This document shows, piece by piece, positions 52,949 through 64,000 of a stretch of 64,000 bases of DNA. The stretch comes from Aspidapion aeneum (lineage: Eukaryota > Arthropoda > Insecta > Coleoptera > Brentidae), in the NCBI GenBank assembly GCA_963576565.1, contig OY755038.1:9997756-10061755 (forward strand). Reading direction: 5' to 3'. Under the pieces are notes generated by a model that saw only the letters and a list, made by a program, of their open reading frames with translations, had not been told where the DNA came from and ran no database searches. A program made the position numbers and the translations under genes. Positions within the stretch are counted from its first letter, which is position 1; every line of letters starts with the position of its first letter.

Positions 52949-53860
52949 CAGTGAAACCTGTCCTTGGGGACCCCTCTATTAAGCGGACACTCCCTTTAGG
53001 CGGACAAATTTGTTGGTACCAAGCTTTGCCCTGTATAATTCACTCCTATAGCTGGACACTCTAATAACCGGACGCGGACAATTTTTTTGGTTAAAAAAAT
53101 CTGAAACCTCCCTTAACCGGACGCGAACCTCTGACAACGGGACGGAGCGCTGCACGACATGGTAATAAATATTATGTAGTATGTTGGCAACAACGCACTC
53201 TGCAGTCGGGGTATTACCTCTTTCTGTGTTAATGCGGGGACTAAATATTTCTGTCGTATAAACATATATAACATATTTTATTCGGCGGCTTTTTTTGATA
53301 AAATTGCAAGTTGAGGAGATATAGGCTGTCAAAATAATCTCAAAAATGTATAAAAAATGGTAATTTTTAAAAAAAATTAATTTTTGCTTAAATATTATTT
53401 AAAAAAATATTAATAATATTTTATTATTATGTCTAGCTTGAGACTTGTTTTTATTAACAAAAAATATTAAAAAAAACATTGCGTTTAATATGGTATTTAT
53501 AAAAGTTTATACCAAAAAAATAGTTTTTTCTAAAAAAAATTGACCGACAAATTTTTTTTTAATAATTTTTATTTCAATTTATTGCTCTTGTCCTAATACA
53601 TGACTTTCCTCAATTTCATATTTTTACTGCGTTTTTTTAAAAAGTTATTATCAAAAAAGTTACAAAAATCGCCAACTTTGATGCTCTGAATCTAGACAAA
53701 GAGTTTTGACACATGCATTATAGGAACTTTTTTATCAGACATGATCTCCACTATTACCAGTTGGCATATGGCTCCTAAGCGAACACCTCCAAGAAGCGGA
53801 CACCTCCAATAAGCGGACAAAATCGACGAAACCGTGAGTGTCCGCTTATAGGAGGGTTCA
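52949..53860. mobile_element. pogo/Tigger-like element relic
   Basis: The left end CAGTGAAACCTGTCC then AAGCGGACACTCCCTT, and the right end (inverse) TGAACCCTCCTATAAGCGGA, with many AGCGGACA words inside, are typical of pogo-like elements. TA is at 52947-52948 and 53861-53862. No transposase is recognisable, and the 117-codon minus-strand frame inside has no motif known to me. The right part is occupied by the dispersed repeat at 53399-53710. Confidence 0.78.
53399..53710 (+). repeat. Dispersed AT-rich repeat, copy 2
   Basis: Aligns with 248-523 in the same orientation. Here it lies within the pogo-like element at 52949-53860, so either the repeat inserted there or both are parts of one larger family. 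Confidence 0.7.
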
Positions 53861-54589
53861 TATCTCCGTAAAGTCAAATTTTTTCAATTTATATTTTAAT
53901 TTTTAAAATGAATACTGTTTACAAATTGCTTAAAAACTTTTTATACCCAGTTTTGTAATAGTAAAAAAAACATCTGATGGAATTTGTTATTCAAATTTTT
54001 TATTGATTTCCTTAGAAATTGATACAAATATTATCCGCAAATATTGGTTACCTACTTGTTAAAATTCAGATAATACGTGAATTTCTGTTCTCTAAAAATA
54101 GTTTTTTATATTTTTCATTATTTTTCAACCACAAAAGTGTGAAAAAATTATGAAAAAATTAATAACGGCAAAAATCAATCCTAGAAAAACTTTAGGCAAT
54201 TACTTAATTTTTCTTTATAAACAGGCATATACATTGTTAAACAAAATGGCATTATTTAAAATGTCAAAAGGAAAACGCGAGTTTGATTTTCAATTAATTT
54301 TAATTAGTTTTTATAGTTGATTAAATGTTTTTTGTTAAAAATGATTAAATCTATTACGCGCCCTTCATTAATAGTATTGAATAAATTAAATATATAATTA
54401 TAATTATAATACAATATTAAATCTGACTTTTCATTTAGGATGATTTTGTGATTTAGTATAATCAGTAAAAAAGTAATTATTTGCTTTTTGGAAAAAAAAA
54501 ACTTTAGGTAAAGAATGATGGGAGAAGATAGGTGCAAAGTTGTTTGGCAAATTAACAATTACTTCGTTTAAGGACACAAAAAACCAAAC
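53861..54589. other. No gene seen
   Basis: Very AT-rich, with short chance frames only. Confidence 0.4.
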
Positions 54590-54947
54590 AGAGTGCGGTA
54601 AAGTAATACTTTCCGCACACAAACGTTTTTTCCGCACGCTCGTAGGAATTGCTTGAACTAATGCGATCTTTTAATACACGAGCGCACACGAGCGCAGTAA
54701 GTGCTTTGAAAACCGCGATTAAAAAATAGTAGTTTACCTAACTAGTGCGGAAAGTGCCTCTTTTCCGCACGCGATTGCAGATGGCCAAACGACGCGATAG
54801 CGGAGTTTGGCCAGCAATCAAGTGCGGAAAAGACACTTTACGCACGAGTTAGGTACACTATTTTTTCTATAAGCGTGAGGAAAAAACTAAAACTTAATCA
54901 GAAAATTATTTATATTCAAACGTTTTAATCAAATCAATTATTATTAT

Positions 54948-55004
54948 TCACATTCTAGCGGCTTCTAGAACTGACTGGGGTAGATCTTCGTCCGAAGAAT
55001 CCAT
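54948..55004 (-). CDS. Mirrored 18-codon start exon-like ORF, left arm
   Basis: The minus-strand ATG at 55004 opens MDSSDEDLPQSVLEAARM then TGA. It is identical in sequence to the right-arm copy. AT|GTGAAT at its end could be a splice donor rather than a stop. Acidic starts followed by LPxxVLxAAR resemble, from memory of the family, the beginning of insect tyrosine-recombinase-like (Crypton-type) proteins. The resemblance is short, so the assignment is only a suggestion. Confidence 0.4.
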   Translation of the reverse strand: MDSSDEDLPQSVLEAARM

Positions 55005-55450
55005 TGAAAATCTGATTTTTTTGTTTGAAAAATTCAAAAGACGCTTGTATCTGCAAAATTGGCTTTGTTTTGACAGTTTGTTTGTACTTTGTTGCTATGG
55101 TGATTTAAGATGCCAAATCTAAAACCACTAGTGTCCATTGTTGTTTGACATTGACAATGACGATATTTATACCGGGGAGGTTTAAAACTTATAATTTGAA
55201 CCTATTTTACTGAAAACTTTATTTTATCGAAAATATTGAAAATATAGCAGAATTTTAGTCAATTTGAATATTTTTAGGATATTTCGTGTGCTCGGAAAGA
55301 TACAAATGTATTTTGAACGGTCTAAATAAATAAACACCTCAAAATCGTAACAAATTTACTTTTCCGCACTAGTGCGGAAAAGTGGCACTTTCCACACTAA
55401 AATGCGCGCGGAAAAGTAGACTTTTCCGCACGCTTATAGAAAAAATATTT

Positions 55451-56035
55451 TTAATGCCGGTCTTTCACCAAACTGACAAAACAAAAACAAAACATAAACT
55501 CGTGTCGAATAAAACAAAACTGAAACTTTTGGCCAACTTTTTCAAGACTGGCGTGTTTTGCGACAGTTGGAGTTTTATTTTTCGAGTCCCGTTTGGAAGC
55601 GGTAACATCAAAAGGTTTGACTAGTCTCGACGAGTTTTGAAACTCGCGTCTGTTTAGTGGAAAGGGTCGTGTTGAGTTTTTTTATGTTCTACTTTTATTT
55701 CGTTGTGCTAGGCTGGCTACCACTTCTGACTAGCGACTACCAGTGTTTAAACAAAAACAAAACTCAAACAAAACCTAGTCCGCTTGATGGAAACAAGGGT
55801 ATTGGGTTTGTCTTCGATTTGTTTTTGTTTTTCGGAAACTAGAAAACACACACAAACTCAACTGTCCGTTTGTGGAAAACCGCTTTAATAATGTGAAATA
55901 CGTGCCTAACCGACAAACCAAGTACGTATGTCACACAGTGGCGAATCCAGGTAGGCCCAGAGGGGCCCGCTCCCCCTCCTCTTGACATAAAGCAAAATTT
56001 TACCAAATACAAAATATTTAAAAATTTATCGCTAA
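55451..56035. other. Spacer of element J, MITE fragments
   Basis: No gene. The words CTTTCACCAAACTGACAAAA (55464) and, inverted, TTTGTGGAAAACCGC and TTTAGTGGAAAGGG recur, with AAACAAAAACAAAAC runs. This looks like a MITE rich in internal repeats. From 55936, CAGTGGCGAATCCAGG with GGCCC words resembles a hAT-like MITE end related to family K. Confidence 0.5.
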
Positions 56036-56512
56036 AATATATTTTTTCTATAAGCGTGCGGAAAAGTCCACTTTTCCGCGCGCATTTTAGTGTGGAAAGT
56101 GCCACTTTTCCGCACTAGTGCGGAAAAATATTTTTTTCCGCACTAGTGCGGAAAAGTAAATTTGTTACGATTTTGAGGTGTTCTATAACATTTAGAGCGT
56201 TCAAAATACATTTGTATCTTTCCTAGCACACGAAATATCCTAAAAATATTCAAATTGACTAAAATTCTGCTATATTTTCAATATTTTCGATAAAATAAAG
56301 TTTTCAGTAAAATAGGTTCAAATTATAAGTTTTAAACCTCCCCGGTATAAATATCGTCATTGTCAATGTCAAACAACAATGAACACTAGTGGTTTTAGAT
56401 TTGGCATCTTAAATCACCATAGCAACAAAGTACAAACAAACTGTCAAAACAAAGCCAATTTTGCAGATACAAGCGTCTTTTGAATTTTTCAAACAAAAAA
56501 ATCAGATTTTCA

Positions 56513-56569
56513 ATGGATTCTTCGGACGAAGATCTACCCCAGTCAGTTCTAGAAGCCGCTAGAATGTGA
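56513..56569 (+). CDS. Mirrored 18-codon start exon-like ORF, right arm
   Basis: ATG at 56513, reading MDSSDEDLPQSVLEAARM then TGA at 56567. Conservation of the full ORF in both arms may only reflect the shared recent origin of the arms. The ~150 bp before the ATG (AACAACAATGAAC, GGTTTTAGATTTGGCATC) is also mirrored, so a promoter and leader would be present in duplicate, firing outward. Confidence 0.4.
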   Translation: MDSSDEDLPQSVLEAARM

Positions 56570-56832
56570 ATAATAATAATTGATTTGATTAAAACGTTTT
56601 GAATATAAATAATTTTCTGATTAATTTTTAGTTTTTTCCTCACGCTTATAGAAAAAATAGTGCACCTAACTCGTGCGTAAAGTGTCTTTTCCGCACTTGA
56701 TTGCTGGCCAAACCCCGGTATCGCGTCGTTTGGCCATCTGCAATCGCGTGCGGAAAAGAGGCACTTTCCGCACTAGTTAGGTAAACTACTATTTTGCAAA
56801 ATTTAACTGATTTTCTCGTGACCCGTGCTTCC

Positions 56833-56968
56833 TCCAAGCCTAAGATTTTTTCACATATTTTACACATATTTCAAGATAAAATAGCATAAAATACGACATT
56901 ATGGGGCTTCGGGCCTCCCCTCCAGAGGCCTCGGGCACCCCAAGACATATTCCTGGGTGCGCCACTGT
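56833..56968 (-). mobile_element. hAT-like MITE fragment (family K), copy 3
   Basis: CCAAGCCTAAGATTTTTTCA, a TTTCAAGATAAAATAGCATA block, CGACATTATGGGGCTTCGGG, GAGGCCTCGG, AAGACATATTCCTGG and the terminus GTGCGCCACTG match 25728-25857. The left end is missing. Confidence 0.65.
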
Positions 56969-57090
56969 ATAACCAAGAGGACAAATAACAAATTATTAGA
57001 TTGGTGGTTTCAGAAAGCGTAAGGGTTAAAAAACAAATAAATATTTGTGGCTTTGTTTAAATTGTGTTAACAACGCTTTATAGTTAATTT

Positions 57091-57370
57091 GGAATAACTT
57101 ATTATTAATTTAAGCACCTTACTCTAAAAAATCCAAAAATAACTTTTTGCGTCCAATCCAGATTGAAGAGCACTCCAACAGTATAAAGGGCGCTTGAAAA
57201 AATAAATAAATGTTTTTGCTGTTGAATTTCTGTTTCCAACAAATAACTTACTATTAATATTTAAGCACCTTCGGCTTGCTCTAAAAAATCTAAAAATAAT
57301 TCCTTTACGTCCAGTCCAGATTGGAGTGCAAAGCTAACTCCATCAGTGTAAAGGGCGCTTTAAAAAAGAA
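57091..57370 (+). repeat. Tandem duplication, ~150-165 bp unit
   Basis: Two copies (from about 57091 and 57240) share ATAACTTA(T/C)TATTAAT, TTTAAGCACCTT, CTCTAAAAAATC(C/T)AAAAATAA, CGTCCA(A/G)TCCAGATTG and GTATAAAGGGCGCTT/GTGTAAAGGGCGCTT. The second has extra bases (CGGCTTG and GCAAAGCTAA). Confidence 0.8.
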
Positions 57371-58050
57371 AGGGTGTTCCACTTGAACTGCTAACATTTT
57401 TAATTACTGCTGGCATTTTCAGCAAGCACGAGATTCACCTTGCCTTCCCTTTTTATTTGGTGCTTCTCTAAATTGTAAAAGAATAGTCCACCACCATAAG
57501 CTATGGTAAATTAATTATTTTTATAACCGACCAAAAAAGACAAACAATTTCTTTACAATTTTCCATACAGCAAGTGTTACTTTATAGTCCGGAGCCTAGC
57601 CACTCTTGTGTGCATTTTTGCGTACCGTAATGAAACTTGGAACGATCATAAAACAACACTATAGTATTATTTTACGAAGTGGAGCTCATCCCAAACCCAG
57701 TGCAGAGTCAAGATACAGGGTGTTTTATTTTTAATTGAATGTATCTCATTAAAATTCTGTATAACACTCAAATGTAAAGCTAGAGCAATGAAACTTGGCA
57801 CCGATTGTAAGGACATATACCCTTTTATTCTAAGCGATAAAAACAATATATTAATTTATTTTCTTCCAAAAAATAATGGTGTGGGTGTTGAGTAGAAAAA
57901 AAATCCGGGAGCTTAGTTATGCATAATACGGCGTTGAAATTTGATGTGAGTATAAAAACTTGTTTCCCTTTAAAACAAAAATTACTGGATGAGCTTGACA
58001 TATACAGGGTCGAAGGACAGGCTGGTTTTAGTTACTAATTCTGAATTTAA
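57371..58050. other. No gene seen
   Basis: TACAGGGTGTTTTATTTTT at 57714 and TACAGGGTCGAAGGAC at 58003 look like ends of mariner-type MITEs, but I cannot match partners. Confidence 0.4.
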
Positions 58051-58111
58051 AAAACCTAAAATATGGGAAAAGTAAGTAAATTTGTTAGATGTAACGATAT
58101 TTAAAAATAAT

Positions 58112-60187
<2,076 letters not shown>

Positions 60188-60535
60188 AAAACCTAAAAAT
60201 ATGGAAAAGTATGTAAATTTGTTAGATGTAACGGTATTTTTAAATAATATATACCAAATAAAATATAGTTAGCTTGTATTTATATTTTACGGAAAGAAAA
60301 AAAGAACTAGTTTAAACTGTTAAAAATACAGGGTATTTTATAAAAGAAGGAAAATTTTTATAATTATTTTAAAAACTCAAAGTCAGCACATTAAAACAAT
60401 ACTAGTACAGCCTTTATTTTCTTAAATAAAAATTTTTGTACAGAATGTTAAAAGTAACTACACAAAAAAGCTTTTTGGTAATTTTTTATTTTAGTGCTGA
60501 AAATTCAAATAACTCTAGTTATAAACAACAAGTAA

Positions 60536-60640
60536 AATTAAAGAAAAAAAATTATAGAAAAGTTTCCGTCGGCCAGGAATCGAACCCGGATCTTTTGCTT
60601 TGTACGCAAACGCTCTTTCATTAAGCCAAGAAAGATCATA
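60536..60640 (-). mobile_element. tRNA-like SINE head, copy 1
   Basis: On the minus strand, from about 60638, TTGGCTTAATGAAAGAGC could form a D arm. TTTGC-GTACAAA-GCAAA forms an anticodon-type hairpin (ACA in the loop), and CCGGGTTCGATTCCTGG is a T arm with a B box. The acceptor strands do not pair, so I do not call a tRNA gene. A downstream AT-rich segment is shared with the copy at 60924-61012. Confidence 0.6.
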
Positions 60641-60923
60641 CATACATTTTCGGAAAACTTCCACCTATGCATGTGTGTGGTGTCTCAATACAAGAACGAG
60701 AAATTCTCAGGGTATTAACTCGACCAAGCAATTGAAATAATTTCTATAATTCTTATTTCCCACTGTCAAAGGTATGAAAACTCAAATTAGACGTAAAGTA
60801 TTAACGTCTAAAAACATGAGATCACTTTTTCGTGTGTTAAAATTTCTGATCGCAATGTACGATTGCCAATATAACTTTCAAATACCAAATGGCAAATAAT
60901 GCAAGGACCTAAAACCATAAAAA

Positions 60924-61012
60924 ACAAGTAAAATTAAAGAAAGAAAATTATAAAAAAGTTTCTTTTCGACCGGGACTTGAACCCGGATCTCTTGCTTTGT
61001 ACTGTGTATGGT
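60924..61012 (-). mobile_element. tRNA-like SINE head, copy 2
   Basis: Shares AAGTAAAATTAAAGAAAGAA, AATTATAAAAAAGTTTC and the B-box region (GGGTTCAAGTCCCGG on the minus strand) with 60536-60640. The match stops in the anticodon region at CAAAGCAAGAGATC, so the A-box half is missing. Minus-strand truncated copy. Confidence 0.55.
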
Positions 61013-61015
61013 CCT

Positions 61016-61419
61016 ATTGTGCTCACTGGATCTTATTACGCACTTTTTTCGTTTAGTGAGTGCGACACCGATGCAGGTAATGGAGTGCGTGAAAAATAAA
61101 GAAAAGAACGAAAATAAAAAGCAAATCAGAAAGAAATTCTCGAGGGAATTGTAAAAATTACTACAGGAAAGCCGCCTTCAAAGGGTCGTCAATAACTTTA
61201 TTAAAGAGGCATTTGAGTGATATGGCATTTCCGATCCGCCAGTTGATGAGAGGATCTTTGAGGGGAAATATATCGCATTATTTTCAAAGTTAGCCTGGAG
61301 AGATGCAGTGCCGTACAGTGATAATCAAAGCAGGGATAGCAAGACTTGTCATTGTTTTCCCACTTACACGCTTACTGTACACACAAGCTAGACTACAAGT
61401 TAAAAGGTTCAAAAAAAAA
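61016..61419. other. No recognised gene
   Basis: A GC-richer patch at about 61140-61350. On the plus strand short frames include GIARLVIVFPLTRL, but no family is recognisable. Confidence 0.35.
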
Positions 61420-61421
61420 TA

Positions 61422-61467
<46 letters not shown>
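61420..61467. repeat. TA microsatellite at LINE 3' end
   Basis: About 48 bp of alternating TA with one TG, directly after an A9 run. It lies where the tail of the minus-strand LINE at 61468-62665 should be, so it probably grew from the LINE tail. Confidence 0.9.
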
Positions 61468-61470
<3 letters not shown>

Positions 61471-62665
61471 CGGTTTAACAACCTTCTCCGTCTTCCGATA
61501 TCCAATCTCCACTCGTTTCTGTTTGCCCATAATTCATCATCTAGGCCTCTTATTCTTATTTCACTGTCTATTCCTTCTCTCCAGCTTCTCCTTAGCCGTC
61601 ATCGTTTTCTTCCGCCAGTTCGTTTCCATTGTAGTAACTGTTTAGGTAGTCCTTCATCATTCATTCCTTGTACATGTCCGTATCACACCAGTTGTTTTGT
61701 TCTTATGTCATCCACTAAAGTACGTTCACCCACTATCATAATTTCTCTTATTCTTTGATTTGTAACTCTTTCTCTGTTTGATTTCCCTGCTGCTCTTCTC
61801 CAATAGTCCATCTCCGTAGCGGAAAGCATTTTTTTCTGTTCTATCCTTGATTGGCCATACTTCTGAGCCGTATGTAATAATACTTTTTACAATGGTGTTA
61901 TATATAAGCTTTTTGTTATGATATACTTTGGTCCCAAATTATTCCATTTAATAAAGTTATTGCTTTTCTTCCTTGTACGTTTCGATCTTTTATAGCTTTG
62001 TCTAGTGTTCCGTCAGCTGTAATTTAATTATCACAGGACTGAATTCGCTGCCCGGTATTTAAGATCAAATCCTGTTTCGTTCCACCGATACACGTATACT
62101 CTGTCTTATTGAGATTAACCTCTAGTCCCCACTTATTGTACTCTTCTATTAGTTTTCGTGTCATATATTCGAGGTCGTCATAATCCTGAGCCACTACTAT
62201 CTGATCATCGGCGAAACATAAAGTATACAAGGTGTTTTCGTCCAACGGAATTCCCATGTTTTGAAATTTTCTCTTCCATACTTTAAGGAATAACAAGTAT
62301 ATCTTAAAGAGCGTAGGCGAGATACAGACTTGTTTAAGACCTTTATTTATTGGAAGCCTTTGGTTAGTTTTGCTTTTATTTTAACTTTTGCCATACTATT
62401 GCGATATAACTCTTTGATGGCCTTAATTAGTTGTACGCTTATGTTCGTGTTTTCCAACGCTTTCCAAAGTAGATTTAGTGGTATACTATCATATGCCTTC
62501 TGCAAATCGACGTAAAGCAGATGCAGCTCTTGCCCTTATGCCATTTTCTTTTCAATAATTTGGGTTATACAAAAGAGATGATCTGAAGTCGATCTACCCG
62601 CCCTGAAACCGGCTTGTTCTTCTGCCTCCATGTCAGTCCATATATTCGCTCTCCACTTTATTTCT
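61468..62665 (-). pseudogene. RTE-like LINE relic, minus strand
   Basis: Minus-strand codons give EEQAGFRAGRSTSDH, LLYVDLQKAYDSIPLNLLW, ISPTLFKIYL, GIPLDENTLYTLCFADDQIV (intact FADD), KWGLEVNLNKTEYTCIGG and, after shifts, YGHVQ-like, KQLLQWKRTGGRK and NRNEWRLDIGRRRR. It is the same family as 31955-32827, and the shared region is about 95% identical by eye. It has several stops and frameshifts, and is 5'-truncated at about 62665. Together the two copies cover RT motifs 1 through the C-terminus. Confidence 0.87.
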
Positions 62666-62699
62666 TAAAAAAAAATACAAACTTAAAAACTCTTATCAA

Positions 62700-64000
62700 A
62701 TCTTCTTCTTCTAGTGCCTTTTCTTAATGGACGTTGGCGATCATTCTGGCCCGTATTACTTTGTTAACAGTGGCTCTAATAATTCTGCAGATGTTTTTCC
62801 ATTGTCTCCAATTATGTAACTATAAAATTCGGCGTTTTCCAGGACCTCTCTTACCACTTTTATTTTGTATTTTTCGTTACGCATTATATGCCCAAAGTAT
62901 GCAACTTTTCTTTATTTAGCATTTTTTATTATTTATCTTTTTGCATGCGCTGTAAAAAAAACTCGGTGGCTACTTGATGAGTCCATGATATTGTTAGCAT
63001 GCGTCGGTAGCACCACATTTGAAACGTCCCGAGTTTTCTACGAGCTGTCTCCGTCAATGTCCATGATTCTACGTCATACATCAATATAGAGAAAACATAT
63101 CATTTTAATAAACGATTTCTACTATTTAGATTAGGTTTTATATAACACAAAAGAGTTTTCATAAGATTGAAGGACCTGGCTTTCTCGATTCCTCTTTTTG
63201 TTTCTTTAATTTGGCCCCAATTATTATATATTTGTCCTCTTAGATAGTTAGTGGATGATACTATCTCAATTGGGGTACCTTTGGCATGAAGCTGTATATT
63301 TTGAACCTCTTGTTTGCTTATTATCATTACCTTTGCTTTGTTTGTATACAGTCGCATGTTATACTTTTCATGCACCTCAGCTACTTTCTCTATTAGTGTC
63401 TGAATGCCTTCAGCTGTATTTGCAAGAGGGACGGTATCATCCGCAAATCTTAATTTGTTGTAGGATTTGTTTATCAGGACACAATTTAGAGAAATACCAT
63501 ATTTTATGTCTTCAATAGCTTCCTGAAACAGTTTTTCTGAATAAATGTTAGAGGAGATAAAACACAACCTTGCCGAACACCCTGATAGATTTTATATCTG
63601 TGATTCCATTTCCTTCACTCGAACAAATGATTCCTGCTTCCAGTAAAGGTTCAGGAGATACGATACGTAAATCTTTATTATCCAGTTTAATATTTCTATT
63701 GATTTTTGATTATTAACACGATCAAAAGCGTTTTCAAAGCCAATAGAGCAGACAAAAACATCACAATTTATGTCACAAGTGCGTTGGACCAAAACATTTA
63801 AATGGAATAAGGCTTCTCTTGTACTCAGATCATTCCTAAATCCAAATTGTGTATCACTAATATCTTATTCGAGTTTGAGTTATATTCGACAGTGTATGAT
63901 TTTAAGAAAATCTTTTAGAATATGGCTCATAAGACTGATGGGTCTATACTCTTCAAATTTTTTAGATGTTGCTTTTTTAGGGATAGAGATAAATGATGAA
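62700..64000 (-). pseudogene. LINE reverse transcriptase relic, runs off window
   Basis: From the window edge on the minus strand: PKKATSKKFEEYRPISLMSH, ILKDFLKIIH, TQFGFRNDLSTREALF, CDVFVCSIGFENAFDRVNNQ, then after a gap YSEKLFQEAIEDIKYGIS, KLRFADDTVPLANTAEG (catalytic FADD), YNMRLYTNKAKVMIISK and TPIEIVSSTNYL. Past 63100 decayed C-terminal codons (HIMRNEKYKI) continue to a GAAGAAGAAG tail at about 62701-62712. SIGFENAFDRV has Gly where Asp is expected (IDFEKAFD), so a catalytic Asp of motif A is changed, and a TAA and frameshifts break it. Its motifs differ from both the FADDQ and jockey groups. The 5' part lies outside. Confidence 0.86.

Larger units (their letters stand above)
54590..56795. 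mobile_element. Palindromic element J with mirrored start-exon ORFs
   Basis: Arms 54724-55450 and 56036-56795 are reverse complements (over 90% identical by eye) around a 585-bp spacer. The motif TTTCCGCACTAGTGCGGAAA, itself a perfect palindrome, occurs at 55361-55380, 56107-56126 and about 56136-56155. Related CCGCAC words are spread through 54594-54860 and 56640-56780. Each arm holds the same short ORF (54948-55004 minus, 56513-56569 plus) pointing outward. The spacer is of other origin: repeated TTTCACCAAACTGACA-like words and a CAGTGGCGAATCCAGG end at 55936. I infer a non-autonomous palindrome derived from the 5' region of a larger coding element. Confidence 0.78.

Noticed and set aside
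52979..53332. 117-codon minus-strand frame in the pogo-like element as a transposase
   Set aside because: No helix-turn-helix or DDE motif is visible, and the frame reads through repeated AGCGGACA words.
55936..56968. A single hAT element from the CAGTGGCGAATCC end to the GTGCGCCACTG end
   Set aside because: The 8-bp flanks (ATGTCACA and TATAACCA) do not match, and one arm of the palindromic element lies between them. They are ends of two different copies.
60536..60640. A tRNA-Cys-like gene (ACA anticodon loop)
   Set aside because: The acceptor strands do not pair, an ACA anticodon would be abnormal, and the sequence is shared with a second truncated copy. SINE head is a better reading.

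Overview
The window looks like non-coding, transposon-packed DNA from an arthropod, most probably an insect with a large repeat-rich genome. A beetle is plausible, but I cannot fix the species. It is AT-rich and I recognise no host protein-coding gene, no rRNA and no functional tRNA. Nearly every protein-like stretch is a fragment of a mobile element: several clades of non-LTR retrotransposon (LINE), hAT-like, Tc1/mariner-like and P-element-like DNA transposons. Much of the rest is non-autonomous elements that I recognise only by inverted termini, target-site duplications (TSDs) or comparison of copies inside the window.

Layout. 0-3.3 kb: relic repeats and a mariner-like deletion derivative. 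3.3-8.5 kb: a nearly intact jockey/CR1-like LINE (endonuclease plus reverse transcriptase, one frameshift), then a 5'-truncated RTE-like LINE split by an insertion. 9.1-16.4 kb: a hAT relic with a perfect 8-bp TSD, then a deep nest. A ~0.95 kb element with long inverted arms (10591-16363) was hit by a minus-strand LINE, which was itself hit by a second hAT copy. The same element was also hit by a Harbinger-like MITE, which was itself hit by a CCCA...TGGG element. 16.6-20 kb: another CCCA...TGGG element and a LINE tail with an RNase H domain. 20.6-24.8 kb: a duplicated ~0.9 kb repeat family, LINE debris and hairpin elements. 26.1-27.2 kb: a THAP-domain P-element-like transposase relic (minus strand). 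27.5-36.9 kb: a giant inverted repeat whose ~1.7 kb arms hold hairpins and ~140-150 bp tandem repeats around a 5.9 kb core of retroelement relics and one unrecognised ORF.

37-41 kb is mostly relic repeats plus a tRNA-derived SINE. 41.5-44.7 kb is an RTE-like LINE split by a 2.8 kb element with a 9-bp TSD. 45-46.7 kb is LINE debris. 47.1-50.9 kb is a hAT-like element with dense TACTTGAAG-type subterminal repeats and nested insertions. 51.8-56.8 kb holds the second copy of the 0.9 kb repeat, a pogo-like element and a ~2.1 kb palindromic element whose two arms carry mirror-image copies of a short start-exon-like ORF. 58.1-60.2 kb is an element in which an ACAG microsatellite has grown to ~1.49 kb. 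60.5-64 kb is tRNA-like SINE heads and two minus-strand LINE relics, the last running off the window.

The genes do not act together as a pathway. What the window records is repeated insertion of transposons into transposons. Comparing copies gives several exact empty sites and TSDs. I see no CRISPR, operon or defence system.
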